A DNA stretch of 64,000 nucleotides from Oscillospiraceae bacterium (GTDB lineage: Bacteria; Bacillota; Clostridia; Oscillospirales; Oscillospiraceae): assembly GCA_020025575.1 (NCBI GenBank), contig JAHHRW010000009.1, positions 1 to 64,000 on the forward strand, in the 5' to 3' direction. The notes under the pieces were generated by a model. That model was not told the origin of the DNA. It did no database searches and worked only from the letters and a program-made list of their open reading frames with translations. The position numbers and the translations under genes were made by a program. Shown here in pieces: positions 17,478 through 26,265 of this stretch (positions are counted from its first letter, which is position 1; every line of letters starts with the position of its first letter).

Positions 17478-18763
17478 TGGAGCGTTCCAGTGAATTGTTT
17501 GAGCGTGCCAAGCAGGTTCTGCCAGGCGGCGTGAACAGCCCTGTTCGTGCCTATCGTGCTGTTGGCATGCCCCCCCGTTTTATATCCAAAGCCGATGGCG
17601 CCTATATCTGGGATGTGGACGGCAAACAGTATATTGACTATGTGTGTTCCTGGGGACCTATGATTCTGGGGCATAACCATCCCGTGATCCGGCAGGCTGT
17701 CCAGGAGGCTGTGATGAATGGCCTGTCTTTTGGTGCACCTACCCAGCCGGAGGTGGAAATCGCCGAACTGATGACCCGGATGGTTCCCAATATCGAGATG
17801 GTGCGTATGGTGAATTCCGGTACAGAGGCGGTCATGTCCGCTCTGCGCCTTGCAAGAGGTGCTACCGGTCGGGAAAAAATCATCAAGTTTGAAGGCTGCT
17901 ACCACGGCCATAGCGATTGTATGCTGGTAAAGGCAGGTTCTTCTGCCATGGCAGGCGGCTGCCCCGACTCTGCCGGTGTGCCTGCCGGTACAGCTAAGGA
18001 CACCTTGATGGCTCAGTATAACGACCTTGACAGCGTTCAGCGCCTGTTTGATGAAAATCCGGGGCAGGTTGCCTGTGTTATCGTGGAGCCGGTGGCTGCA
18101 AACATGGGCGTTGTAGGCCCTCAGCCGGGATTTTTAGAGGGCTTGCGGTCTATTTGCGACAAAGAAGGCGCACTGCTGATTTTTGACGAGGTGATTACCG
18201 GATTCCGTCTTGCAAAGGGCGGCGCTCAGGAATACTTTGGCGTTCGGGCTGATATCGTAACCTTTGGCAAAATTATCGGCGGTGGTATGCCGGTGGGTGC
18301 CTATGCAGGCAGCCGGGAGCTGATGGAGCATGTTGCGCCCTGCGGCCCTGTGTATCAGGCAGGCACCTTGGCTGGAAACCCTGTTGCGATGGCAGCAGGA
18401 CTTGCTCAGCTGCGCTATCTGGATGAGCACCCGGAAGTTTACACCACCATTGCTGCCGGTGCAGACAAGTTGGCAAATGGTATGCGTCAGGCCGCTCAGG
18501 CTGCCGGCGCAGGGGTTCAGATCAATCAGGTGGGAAGCCTGGTGGCTCCTTTCTTCACTCCGGATACCGTGGCATCCTTTGCAGGAGCAAAGCGCAGCGA
18601 TCTAAAGAAGTATGCCGCATATTTTGCAAAGATGCTGGAGCGGGGGATTTATTTGGCACCTGCTCAGTTTGAGGCCATGTTCGTGTCCTTTGCACATACA
18701 GAGGAAGACCTTGAGAAGACCATCGCAGTGGTGAAGGATGTTTTTGAAGAACTATCCCGATAA
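17477..18763 (+). CDS. hemL: Glutamate-1-semialdehyde 2,1-aminomutase (HemL)
   Basis: The 428-residue PLP enzyme converts glutamate-1-semialdehyde to 5-aminolaevulinate. It shows LFERAKQVLPGGVNSPVR at the start, FDEVITGFR, and the PLP lysine in VTFGKIIGGGMPVGAYAG. I start it at ATG 17477, overlapping the hemB stop by one base; a longer frame into hemB is rejected. It is the last gene of the rightward operon, followed by a terminator. Confidence 0.95.
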   Translation: MERSSELFERAKQVLPGGVNSPVRAYRAVGMPPRFISKADGAYIWDVDGKQYIDYVCSWGPMILGHNHPVIRQAVQEAVMNGLSFGAPTQPEVEIAELMTRMVPNIEMVRMVNSGTEAVMSALRLARGATGREKIIKFEGCYHGHSDCMLVKAGSSAMAGGCPDSAGVPAGTAKDTLMAQYNDLDSVQRLFDENPGQVACVIVEPVAANMGVVGPQPGFLEGLRSICDKEGALLIFDEVITGFRLAKGGAQEYFGVRADIVTFGKIIGGGMPVGAYAGSRELMEHVAPCGPVYQAGTLAGNPVAMAAGLAQLRYLDEHPEVYTTIAAGADKLANGMRQAAQAAGAGVQINQVGSLVAPFFTPDTVASFAGAKRSDLKKYAAYFAKMLERGIYLAPAQFEAMFVSFAHTEEDLEKTIAVVKDVFEELSR

Positions 18764-18776
18764 AGGGCAATATAAA

Positions 18777-18820
18777 ACAGCGCAGGTATCAATTCTTGAT
18801 ATCTGCGCTGTTCTATTTTC
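18777..18820 (+). terminator. Terminator after hemL
   Basis: ACAGCGCAG (18777-18785) pairs with CTGCGCTGT (18803-18811), followed by a moderately T-rich TCTATTTTC tail. It ends the cbiM-hemL operon. Confidence 0.75.
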
Positions 18821-18956
18821 AACCAGTCTGGTATAAAAAATTGGTAAAAATATATCGAAAAAGATTGCATTCCAGATTTGATTGCGCTACACTTATGTCG
18901 TTCGGATTTTAGCCGGAACGAAACACAAAACCTCAGAAGGATTTAGGAGGGAAACG

Positions 18957-20189
18957 ATGAAAGAAACATTGAATGTGGGTGTAATCGGACTGGGCAATCG
19001 GGGTGTCAGCTTGCTGAAGCATTGCATTCTGCCTCAGCCCGGAATCAATGTGGTTGCTGTGTACGACCTTTATCAGGACAGACGGGAAAAGGGTGCCCAG
19101 ATGGTGAAGGATGCAGGGCAGCCGGAGCCTGTGATTGCAGAAGATTACAGGGATATTTTGAAAATGCCTGAGGTCGATGCGGTGATTATCATGTCATCCT
19201 GGGATTCTCATATCAACATTGCCTGTGAATCTATGCGTGCAGGCAAGTACACGGCCATGGAAGTCGGCGGCGCCTATTCTCTGGACGATTGCTGGAAACT
19301 GGTGCATACCTATGAGGAAACCGGCGTCGAATGCATGATGATGGAGAATTGCTGCTACGGACGGGATGAGCTGATGGTGATGAATATGGTGCGCCAGGGC
19401 CTGTTCGGTGAGATTGTCCACTGTCAGGGGGGCTACCGCCATGACCTGCGGGACGAAATTTCCAACGGCCGGGAAAATCGTCATTATCGTTTCCGCAATT
19501 ACCTGAGCCGGAACTGTGAGAACTATCCAACCCACGAGCTGGGCCCCATTGCCAATGTGCTGGACATCAACCGTGGCAATCGGATGCTGACCCTTACCTC
19601 TATGGCAAGCAAGGCTGCGGGGCTGCACGAGTATCTGCTGCGTGAAAAGGGCAATGATTACGATGCAACCAATATGCGCTTTGCCCAGGGGGATGTGGTG
19701 ACCACCACCATCAAGTGCGCCCGTGGAGAGACGATTTGCCTGACGCTGGATACCACACTGCCCAGAGCCTATTCCCGTGGATTCCATGTGCAGGGTACCA
19801 AGGGAATGTACATGGAGGATAACAAGAGCATCTTCATCGACCAGCAGGATAATGCCTTCGACTTCAAGTGGCAGGAAAAGTGGAACAATGTGGAGCAGTA
19901 TCGCAAAGATTATGACCATCCCATTTGGAAGGCATATCTGGAAGAGGGCATCAAGGGCGGTCACGACGGTATGGACTGGCTGGTGTTCCGCGGGTTCTTC
20001 GATGCTGCAAAGTCTGGAAAGCCCACCCCCATCGATGTATATGATGCAGCTGCCTGGATGAGCATTTCCTGCCTGTCAGAGCAGTCTGTGGCAATGGGCG
20101 GTATGCCTGTGGCCATTCCCGATTTTACAAACGGAAAATGGATGCAGCGCCCCCAGTGGCAGCCTTACAACCAGGAAGAAGAAAAGTAA
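18957..20189 (+). CDS. Gfo/Idh/MocA-family protein resembling GH109 glycosidases
   Basis: A 410-residue cytoplasmic NAD(P)-binding protein. The N-terminal Rossmann fold has VGVIGLGNRGVSLLKHC. MEVGGAYSLDDCWKLV, MMENCCYGRDELMVMNMV and YPTHELGPIANVLDINRGN closely recall GH109-type proteins, which use bound NAD+ to cleave N-acetylgalactosaminides by an oxidation-elimination route. Function by resemblance only; it could be an ordinary sugar dehydrogenase. No export signal is seen, so a GH109 role would be cytoplasmic. A strong GGAGGG precedes the ATG. It stands alone between two terminators. Confidence 0.75.
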   Translation: MKETLNVGVIGLGNRGVSLLKHCILPQPGINVVAVYDLYQDRREKGAQMVKDAGQPEPVIAEDYRDILKMPEVDAVIIMSSWDSHINIACESMRAGKYTAMEVGGAYSLDDCWKLVHTYEETGVECMMMENCCYGRDELMVMNMVRQGLFGEIVHCQGGYRHDLRDEISNGRENRHYRFRNYLSRNCENYPTHELGPIANVLDINRGNRMLTLTSMASKAAGLHEYLLREKGNDYDATNMRFAQGDVVTTTIKCARGETICLTLDTTLPRAYSRGFHVQGTKGMYMEDNKSIFIDQQDNAFDFKWQEKWNNVEQYRKDYDHPIWKAYLEEGIKGGHDGMDWLVFRGFFDAAKSGKPTPIDVYDAAAWMSISCLSEQSVAMGGMPVAIPDFTNGKWMQRPQWQPYNQEEEK

Positions 20190-20192
20190 AGA

Positions 20193-20233
20193 CAGCAAAG
20201 CACCTGTTTCTCCCGGAAACAGGTGCTTTGCTG
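20193..20233 (+). terminator. Terminator after the Gfo/Idh/MocA gene
   Basis: A 14-bp stem (CAAAGCACCTGTTT with AAACAGGTGCTTTG, 20196-20230) extended by a few more pairs. The T-tract after it is weak, so efficiency is uncertain. Confidence 0.7.
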
Positions 20234-20635
20234 CTTAATGGATGCATTCGTTGCGGTGGTGAACATTTTGATTTTGATGAGGGCATGGCACTGGGGCAAA
20301 GGCCCCTTTAGCCGCTGCAACGGAATGCAAAATCGGTTTGCCAAACCCGTTTCACTCTGTAAAAATATAAAAATAAAGGCGAATTTGGGCAATCTGCATA
20401 ACAAGCTACCCTATTGTGCCTGTAAATTTAATTCTTAAATCTTTCATTATGCAGGCATTTGTATTGTAAAATGACGTTAAATGTGATAAAGTGTATCGGA
20501 CATAGGGTGAAAGTCTGTCAATAGGGTTTTTCCCTATGGGAAGATTCGCTGATTCTACCGGCGAGTCTTTTACTTTGAGTCATATGAAATGAAAAAAGCT
20601 ATCACAGACGAAGGTAAAAACAAGGAAGTTATTAT
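20234..20635 (+). other. 402-base intergenic region with a candidate structured leader
   Basis: No gene is supported here. The 3' half (about 20480-20575) can fold: ATAGGG (20512-20517 and again near 20521-20526) competes for one CCCTAT about ten bases further on, and AGATTCGC pairs with GCGAGTCT around an 11-base loop. A weak promoter (TTGTAA, 15 bases, GATAAA) precedes it near 20465-20490. It does not match any riboswitch class whose consensus I can recall. Positions of the elements are approximate. Confidence 0.45.
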
Positions 20636-21934
20636 ATGCAACTGTTTACAACTGTAATGCTGGTAATAGGCATTGTACTGGCAGTGACACTCACTGTATT
20701 GTATTCTTATCAGATTGTCTATCTATTCATTCCCCTGATTGTGCATGAAAAACCGCCGAAGAATCCCACTCCTATGGCCAATCGTCGTTTTGCGGTTCTG
20801 ATTGCTGCCCGCAATGAGCAGGCGGTACTTCCGCATTTGCTGGACAGTATTCGGGATCAGGATTTTCCTGCTGAACAGATTACAACCTTTGTTGTGGCGG
20901 ACAATTGTACCGATGCAACTGCTGCGGTGGCTGCGGCCCACGGAGCCATCGTATATGAGAGATTCAACAAAGAACAAGTGGGTAAAGGCTATGCCCTGGA
21001 TTACCTGCTGACACAAATCCAGAAGGACGGACGTCTGGATGATTTTGACGCATTTATGGTGTTTGATGCAGATAATCTGCTGATGCCCAATTATTTCACG
21101 GAAATGAATAAAACCTGCGACCGTGGATATGAGGCATTTGCCGGTTACCGCAATTCCAAGAACTTTGCATCTAACTGGATTTCAGCCGGCTATGCCATCT
21201 GGTATCTGCATGATTCGGCACACATGAATCGGGCCCGCTGTCTGATAGGGGCTACCTGCGCTGTCAATGGAACGGGATTCGGCTTTACCCGCCAGCTGCT
21301 GGAAAAAATGGGCGGTTGGGAATTCTTCACCCTGACAGAAGATATCGAGTTCAGTATGCTCTGTGCGGCACGGGGCTATAAGGTGGGCTATTGCCACAAT
21401 GCAATCTTATTCGATGAACAGCCCACCCGATGGAAACAGTCCTATCGACAGCGTATCCGCTGGAGTCAAGGCTCCTATCAGGTGGCGCACCTTCATACCG
21501 GGGAACTGCTGCGCGGGATGTTCCGTCTAAAAACCGCCTATTCTTCTTTTGAGTCCATGACACTTTCGGTCTGGGGCTTTGGTCTGGGTGCGGTTGCCGG
21601 AATCATTACCATCATCAATACCATGCTGTTGGGAAACCTGACAGACCTTTTGTTGGTCTTTGGATTTACACTTATTTTGAGCTACCTGTCCATGGCCATG
21701 ATTGCGGCCATTACCGTGAAGACGGAGTGGAACCGGATTCGTGCCAGCGTGGGCCGGAAACTGTACAGCATCGTCTGTTTCCCGATATTTATGATTACAT
21801 GGTATCCCATCAACATTCTTTCCCTGTTCTATAAATTTGAGTGGACACCCATTGAACACACGGTTGCAATCTCTGCATCGGAGCTGACCAGAGGGAAACC
21901 ACGGGCAAAGAAAGAGCATGAAGTGATTTTCTAA
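20636..21934 (+). CDS. Membrane family 2 glycosyltransferase
   Basis: A 432-residue inverting GT2 enzyme with an N-terminal membrane helix (residues 5-36), a cytoplasmic GT-A domain at 50-290 and two or three C-terminal helices. DNCTDAT, the nucleotide-sugar/metal DAD at 144-146, TED at 233-235 (catalytic base) and QRIRW at 272-276 are visible. The last motif is the Q/RxxRW signature of processive synthases such as cellulose, hyaluronan and poly-GlcNAc synthases. It may make or extrude a surface polysaccharide, but no partner genes lie nearby. The Shine-Dalgarno site (AAGGAAG) is modest. Confidence 0.87.
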   Translation: MQLFTTVMLVIGIVLAVTLTVLYSYQIVYLFIPLIVHEKPPKNPTPMANRRFAVLIAARNEQAVLPHLLDSIRDQDFPAEQITTFVVADNCTDATAAVAAAHGAIVYERFNKEQVGKGYALDYLLTQIQKDGRLDDFDAFMVFDADNLLMPNYFTEMNKTCDRGYEAFAGYRNSKNFASNWISAGYAIWYLHDSAHMNRARCLIGATCAVNGTGFGFTRQLLEKMGGWEFFTLTEDIEFSMLCAARGYKVGYCHNAILFDEQPTRWKQSYRQRIRWSQGSYQVAHLHTGELLRGMFRLKTAYSSFESMTLSVWGFGLGAVAGIITIINTMLLGNLTDLLLVFGFTLILSYLSMAMIAAITVKTEWNRIRASVGRKLYSIVCFPIFMITWYPINILSLFYKFEWTPIEHTVAISASELTRGKPRAKKEHEVIF

Positions 21935-21961
21935 CAGGGAAGAGTAAATCTAGTTGAATAT

Positions 21962-22014
21962 AAAAAGTCTGTACTGCTTAGACTCCGGGAGAGGGAATGC
22001 AGTACAGACTTTTT
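21962..22014. terminator. Bidirectional terminator between the glycosyltransferase and ppdK
   Basis: AAAAAGTCTGTACTGC (21961-21976) pairs almost perfectly with GCAGTACAGACTTTTT (21999-22014). With A and T runs on opposite sides it can serve both converging genes. Confidence 0.88.
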
Positions 22015-22123
22015 GCATTTTTAGACCGATTCAGGAATTTGCAAACTTAATGATACGCGGTGGGCCTTCCCAGAGGTTGCGGCCTGCTCAAAACAAAACG
22101 GCAATTCAAAGGAAGGAGAACAC

Positions 22124-24751
22124 CTACCGATTTGCGATGGCAGCCTGAGCGGCGGCCAGCCGAGCGATGGGAACACGGAAGGGCGAGCAGGAAACATAGT
22201 CAAGACCAATCTTATGACAGAATGCTACGGAAGAGGGATCGCCGCCATGCTCACCGCAGATACCCACATGCATGTCAGGACGCACCGAGCGCCCCAGCTT
22301 GATTGCCATTTCCATCAGGCGGCCAACACCAACCTGATCCAGCTTGGTAAAGGGGTCGTTCTCGTAAATCTTGGTATCGTAGTAGGCATCCAGGAACTTG
22401 CCGGAATCGTCACGGCTGAATCCAAAGGTCATCTGGGTCAAGTCGTTGGTACCAAAGCAGAAGAATGCAGCTTCCTTGGCAATGTCATCGGCGGTGAGGC
22501 AAGCTCTGGGAATCTCAATCATGGTGCCGACTTCGTAAGTCAGTGCAATGCCGGAGGCGGCAATTTCTTCGTCAGCTGTCTTAACCACAACGCTCTTGAC
22601 AAACGCCAGCTCCTTCACGTCGCCTACTAGAGGAATCATGATTTCAGGAGCCAGATTCCAGTCGGGATGTGCCTTTGTTACAGTCAAAGCGGCACGAATT
22701 ACGGCCTTCGTCTGCATGGCGGCAATTTCGGGGTAGGTGACACTCAGCCGGCAGCCCCGGTGCCCCATCATGGGATTGGCTTCGTGCAGGGAGGCAATGA
22801 TGTCCTTGATGTCCTGGATACTCTTGCACTGAGCAGCGGCCAGTGCCTCGATTTCCGCCTCAGTGGTGGGTACAAACTCGTGCAGAGGGGGATCCAGGAA
22901 ACGAATGGTAACGGGGTAGCCTTCCATGGCCTCATAAATCTTCTCAAAGTCACTCTGTTGGAGCGGGAGCAGCCGATCCAGTGCCTTCTCCCGCTGTTCA
23001 ACGGTGTCAGAGCAAATCATCTCCCGGAATAGTTCAATGCGATCTTCTTCAAAGAACATATGCTCTGTACGGCATAGGCCGATGCCTTCTGCACCCAATT
23101 CACGAGCCCTGCGGGCGTCCTGCGGGGTATCGGCATTGGTGCGAATATTCAGCCGGCGGTACTTGTCAGCCCAGCCCATGATACGGCCAAATTCTCCGGC
23201 AATTTCTGCTTCCCGGGTGGGGATGACGCCGTCGTAAATATAGCCGGTGGAACCGTCCAGAGAAAGACAATCACCCTCGTGATAGGTTTTGCCAGCAAGA
23301 GTAAACTGCTTGCGTTCTTCGTCCATCACAATGGCAGAACAGCCGGAAACGCAGCAGGTACCCATGCCCCGGGCAACGACAGCAGCGTGGGAAGTCATAC
23401 CTCCCCGAACGGTTAGGATGCCCTGGGCAGCTTTCATGCCTTCGATATCTTCGGGGCTGGTTTCCAGACGAACCAATACCACTTTTTCACCGCGCTGCAC
23501 CCATTGCTTTGCGTCTTCAGCGGTGAATACGATTCTGCCGCAGGCAGCTCCGGGAGAGGCTGCCAGTGCTTTGGCCACGGGTTCCGTTTTCTTCAGAACT
23601 TCCCCATCAAACTGGGGGTGCAGCAGGGTATCCAGCGTTCTGGGGTCGATCATGGCAACGGCCTTTTTCTCGCTGATCATGCCCTCGTCTACCAGATCAC
23701 AGGCAATTTTCAGTGCGGCGGCAGCGGTTCGCTTGCCGTTACGGGTTTGCAGCATATACAGGTTGCCGTTTTCGATGGTGAACTCCATATCCTGCATATC
23801 CCGGTATTGGTCTTCCAGAATAAAGCAAACATTCTGAAATTCCTCAAATGCATGGGGGAATTTCTCTTTCATCTGGCTGATGGGCATGGGGGTACGCACG
23901 CCTGCAACCACATCTTCACCCTGCGCATTGGTCAGGAACTCACCGAACAGCTCCTTTTCGCCGGTAGCCGGGTTGCGGGTAAATGCAACACCGGTGCCGC
24001 AATCATCGCCCATATTGCCGAAGGCCATGGACTGCACATTGACGGCAGTGCCCCAGGAGTAGGGGATGTCGTTGTCACGGCGGTACACGTTTGCTCTGGG
24101 ATTATCCCAGGAGCGGAATACCGCCTGAATGGCTCCCATCAGCTGCTCCTTGGGGTCGGCGGGGAAGTCAACGCCCAGCTTGGCCTTGTACGCAGCCTTG
24201 AATTGATCAGCCAGTTCCTTTAGATCGTCAGCGGTCAGCTCAACATCCTGGGTGACGCCTCTTTTTTCCTTCATCTGATCGATGAGCACTTCAAAATACT
24301 TTTTGCCCACTTCCATGACCACATCGGAATACATCTGAATGAAACGGCGGTAGCAGTCGTATGCCCAGCGGGGATTGCCGGATTTTCTTGCCATGACTTC
24401 CACGACATCCTCGTTCAGACCCAGATTCAGAATGGTATCCATCATACCGGGCATAGAGGCACGAGCACCGGAGCGAACGGAAACCAGCAGGGGATTGCTT
24501 TGGTCTCCAAATTTTTTGCCGGTGATATCTTCCAGCTTTTCAACATACTCCATGATTTGGGCCTGAATCTCGTCATTGATTGCCTGACCGTCTTCATAAT
24601 ACTTGGTGCAGGCCTCCGTGGTAATTGTAAACCCCTGGGGGACAGGAAGTCCGATTCTGGTCATTTCTGCCAAATTCGCCCCCTTACCACCCAGGAGTTC
24701 TTTCATTGAACCGTCGCCCTCGGTAAATAGATAGACATATTTGTGAGCCAT
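22124..24751 (-). CDS. ppdK: Pyruvate, phosphate dikinase (PpdK)
   Basis: The 875-residue enzyme interconverts pyruvate, ATP and phosphate with PEP, AMP and diphosphate. It has the N-terminal nucleotide domain (LLGGKGANLAEMTRIGLPVP), the swivelling phosphohistidine domain GGMTSHAAVVARGMGTCC, and the C-terminal TIM barrel (GLCRTEHMFFE, FCFGTNDLTQMTFGFSRDD). Length is normal. In anaerobic clostridia it commonly runs in glycolysis in place of pyruvate kinase. Single gene with its own promoter and a hairpin in the leader. Confidence 0.96.
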   Translation of the reverse strand: MAHKYVYLFTEGDGSMKELLGGKGANLAEMTRIGLPVPQGFTITTEACTKYYEDGQAINDEIQAQIMEYVEKLEDITGKKFGDQSNPLLVSVRSGARASMPGMMDTILNLGLNEDVVEVMARKSGNPRWAYDCYRRFIQMYSDVVMEVGKKYFEVLIDQMKEKRGVTQDVELTADDLKELADQFKAAYKAKLGVDFPADPKEQLMGAIQAVFRSWDNPRANVYRRDNDIPYSWGTAVNVQSMAFGNMGDDCGTGVAFTRNPATGEKELFGEFLTNAQGEDVVAGVRTPMPISQMKEKFPHAFEEFQNVCFILEDQYRDMQDMEFTIENGNLYMLQTRNGKRTAAAALKIACDLVDEGMISEKKAVAMIDPRTLDTLLHPQFDGEVLKKTEPVAKALAASPGAACGRIVFTAEDAKQWVQRGEKVVLVRLETSPEDIEGMKAAQGILTVRGGMTSHAAVVARGMGTCCVSGCSAIVMDEERKQFTLAGKTYHEGDCLSLDGSTGYIYDGVIPTREAEIAGEFGRIMGWADKYRRLNIRTNADTPQDARRARELGAEGIGLCRTEHMFFEEDRIELFREMICSDTVEQREKALDRLLPLQQSDFEKIYEAMEGYPVTIRFLDPPLHEFVPTTEAEIEALAAAQCKSIQDIKDIIASLHEANPMMGHRGCRLSVTYPEIAAMQTKAVIRAALTVTKAHPDWNLAPEIMIPLVGDVKELAFVKSVVVKTADEEIAASGIALTYEVGTMIEIPRACLTADDIAKEAAFFCFGTNDLTQMTFGFSRDDSGKFLDAYYDTKIYENDPFTKLDQVGVGRLMEMAIKLGRSVRPDMHVGICGEHGGDPSSVAFCHKIGLDYVSCSPFRVPIARLAAAQAAIANR

Positions 24752-24770
24752 GCGGATACCCCTTTCACAA

Positions 24771-24795
24771 TTACAGGTGTTTATTTCACCTGTAA
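24771..24795 (-). repeat. Perfect 9-bp inverted repeat in the ppdK leader
   Basis: TTACAGGTG (24771-24779) and CACCTGTAA (24787-24795) flank a seven-base loop, just upstream of the ppdK ribosome binding site. There is no T-run on the minus strand after it, so it is not an obvious terminator. It could be an operator or an RNA hairpin. Confidence 0.6.
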
Positions 24796-24817
24796 TTTTA
24801 CATTTTTAGACTAAGAC

Positions 24818-24847
24818 AGTATATCACGTTATTGGTGAAAATGTAAA
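24818..24847 (-). promoter_or_regulatory. Likely promoter of ppdK
   Basis: On the minus strand TTTACA (24847-24842), an 18-base spacer and TATACT (24823-24818). This puts the inverted repeat at 24771-24795 inside the transcript leader. Confidence 0.6.
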
Positions 24848-24934
24848 TACTTTTATGAAATGTATAATTAAAATTGTTATTATTATACAAAATATAGAGG
24901 GCGAATTATAGCATATGTTCTGGAAAGGGGAAAT

Positions 24935-24960
24935 AAAAAAGCCGCCCGAAGGCGGCTTTT
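24935..24960 (-). terminator. Terminator of tatD
   Basis: GCCGCC-CGAA-GGCGGC stem plus flanking A/T runs (24935-24960). On the minus strand six T residues follow the stem. It overlaps the last base of the tatD stop codon. Confidence 0.9.
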
Positions 24961-25721
24961 CAAATTCGATAGAGTCGTTTTCCGTTTTCGGTGGTGATGC
25001 GCTGAACTTCTTCCACAGGTAATCCACGAATTTCTGCCAGACGCTCCGCCATGCGATAGAGCCTGCTTGGGTCGTTTCGCTTGCCACGGAAGGGCTCCGG
25101 GGACATATAGGGGCAGTCTGTCTCCAGAACGATACGCTCCAGAGGAATGGAAGATGCAACTTCCACCGCTTTGCGTGCATTCTTAAAAGTGAGCACACCT
25201 GTAAAGCCGATATAGTATCCCTTGTCAACGAGAATATTGGCCATCTCTGCGGAGCCGCAGTAGCAGTGAAATACGCCACTCACATCGGGAAATTCGGACA
25301 CAATGGCCATGCCGTCTTCGTGAGCATCCCGTTCATGGATGATGACGGGCAGGCACAGCTCCCGGGCCAGCTGCATCTGCATCCGGAACGCCCGCTGCTG
25401 GATTTCTCTGGGGACATCTTCGTAATGATAATCCAAACCAATTTCGCCAATGGCTTTCACCTTGGGGTTGTTTTGGCACAGACCTCTGTATGTTTCCATC
25501 AGTTCTTCATTGACGAGATTCGCAGCATCCGGATGGGAGCCTACGGCAGCGTATATAAAATCGTATTGGTTGGACAAGGCAACTGCATTTCGGGAAGTTG
25601 GTAGGTCACAGCCGGGATTCATCAATAGTGAGATATCAGCCTGAGCCAGTGCGGCGATGATCTCGTGACGATCTGCGTCAAAAGCTGCATCGTCCATATG
25701 TGCATGGGTATCAAAGAGCAT
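24960..25721 (-). CDS. tatD: TatD-family metal-dependent hydrolase
   Basis: The 253-residue TIM-barrel hydrolase of the TatD family acts as a metal-dependent nuclease/deacylase. It has the N-terminal metal site MLFDTHAHMDD, GEIGLDYHYED, VIHERDAH, FHCYCGS and VLETDCPYMSPEP. The ATG at 25721 is preceded by AGGAGGAAA; the frame upstream lies inside the phosphopantetheinyl transferase gene, whose last codons overlap this start. Confidence 0.93.
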   Translation of the reverse strand: MLFDTHAHMDDAAFDADRHEIIAALAQADISLLMNPGCDLPTSRNAVALSNQYDFIYAAVGSHPDAANLVNEELMETYRGLCQNNPKVKAIGEIGLDYHYEDVPREIQQRAFRMQMQLARELCLPVIIHERDAHEDGMAIVSEFPDVSGVFHCYCGSAEMANILVDKGYYIGFTGVLTFKNARKAVEVASSIPLERIVLETDCPYMSPEPFRGKRNDPSRLYRMAERLAEIRGLPVEEVQRITTENGKRLYRI

Positions 25722-26202
25722 GGGTTTCCTCCTGTTGGATAATGGCAACCAGACAACCGTCCATCGTTTGGATTCTGGGGTCGTCCGGAGAAAAGTCGGT
25801 GTAGTTCGGGTAGCCTTTCAGGCCTTCGCCGGATAGTTTTGCGCTTGCCTCTTTTAATACCCAGTAACGCAAAAGAGCCTGCTGTTTATTGGGGGTACAC
25901 TGAAAACGACGGTATTCAGATGGAGAGAGGATTTTTTCAGCCAATCGCAAATCGATGGCCCGGTCCAGTTCTTCGGCATCGATGCCCACGGGACAATCAG
26001 ACAGAGCGCAAAACACATGGTTTTTCGTATGGGAGATGGAGAAGTGCAGGGAACTGCTGCAAAAACAGGGCTTGCCCCGGGGCATTGTGATGATTTCCGG
26101 GGGTTCCAGGCCGGTTTCTTCCCGATACATTCGGGATAGGAGCAGCCTTCCCACATCATGCCCACGGCGGCCATTGAGAGTTTCTGATTTGATTCGCAGC
26201 AC
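25711..26202 (-). CDS. 4'-phosphopantetheinyl transferase superfamily protein, GTG start
   Basis: A 163-residue protein expected to attach phosphopantetheine from CoA to carrier-protein serines. It shows FSISHTKNHVFCAL, VGIDAEELDRAIDLRLAEKI and RYWVLKEASAKLSGEGL, matching the H, GID/E and WxxKEA motifs. It is shorter than AcpS-independent Sfp enzymes because the N-terminal half is reduced. The likely start is GTG 26202 with GGAGGT six bases upstream: an ATG at 26259 would read through the upstream terminator hairpin. No carrier protein or NRPS/PKS is nearby, so its target is unknown. Confidence 0.85.
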   Translation of the reverse strand: MLRIKSETLNGRRGHDVGRLLLSRMYREETGLEPPEIITMPRGKPCFCSSSLHFSISHTKNHVFCALSDCPVGIDAEELDRAIDLRLAEKILSPSEYRRFQCTPNKQQALLRYWVLKEASAKLSGEGLKGYPNYTDFSPDDPRIQTMDGCLVAIIQQEETHAL

Positions 26203-26218
26203 GATGGCACCTCCAGAC

Positions 26219-26250
26219 AAAAAAAGAGTCGGTCCGAAGACCGACTCTTT
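26219..26250 (-). terminator. Terminator of the zinc-ribbon gene
   Basis: GAGTCGGTC (26226-26234) pairs with GACCGACTC (26239-26247) around CGAA, with seven T residues on the minus strand (26225-26219). Confidence 0.92.
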
Positions 26251-26265
26251 CATTCGCAATCAAAA

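Noticed and set aside
26202..26259. N-terminal extension of the phosphopantetheinyl transferase to ATG 26259
   Set aside because: It would translate the zinc-ribbon gene's terminator hairpin. GTG 26202 has a proper GGAGGT box.
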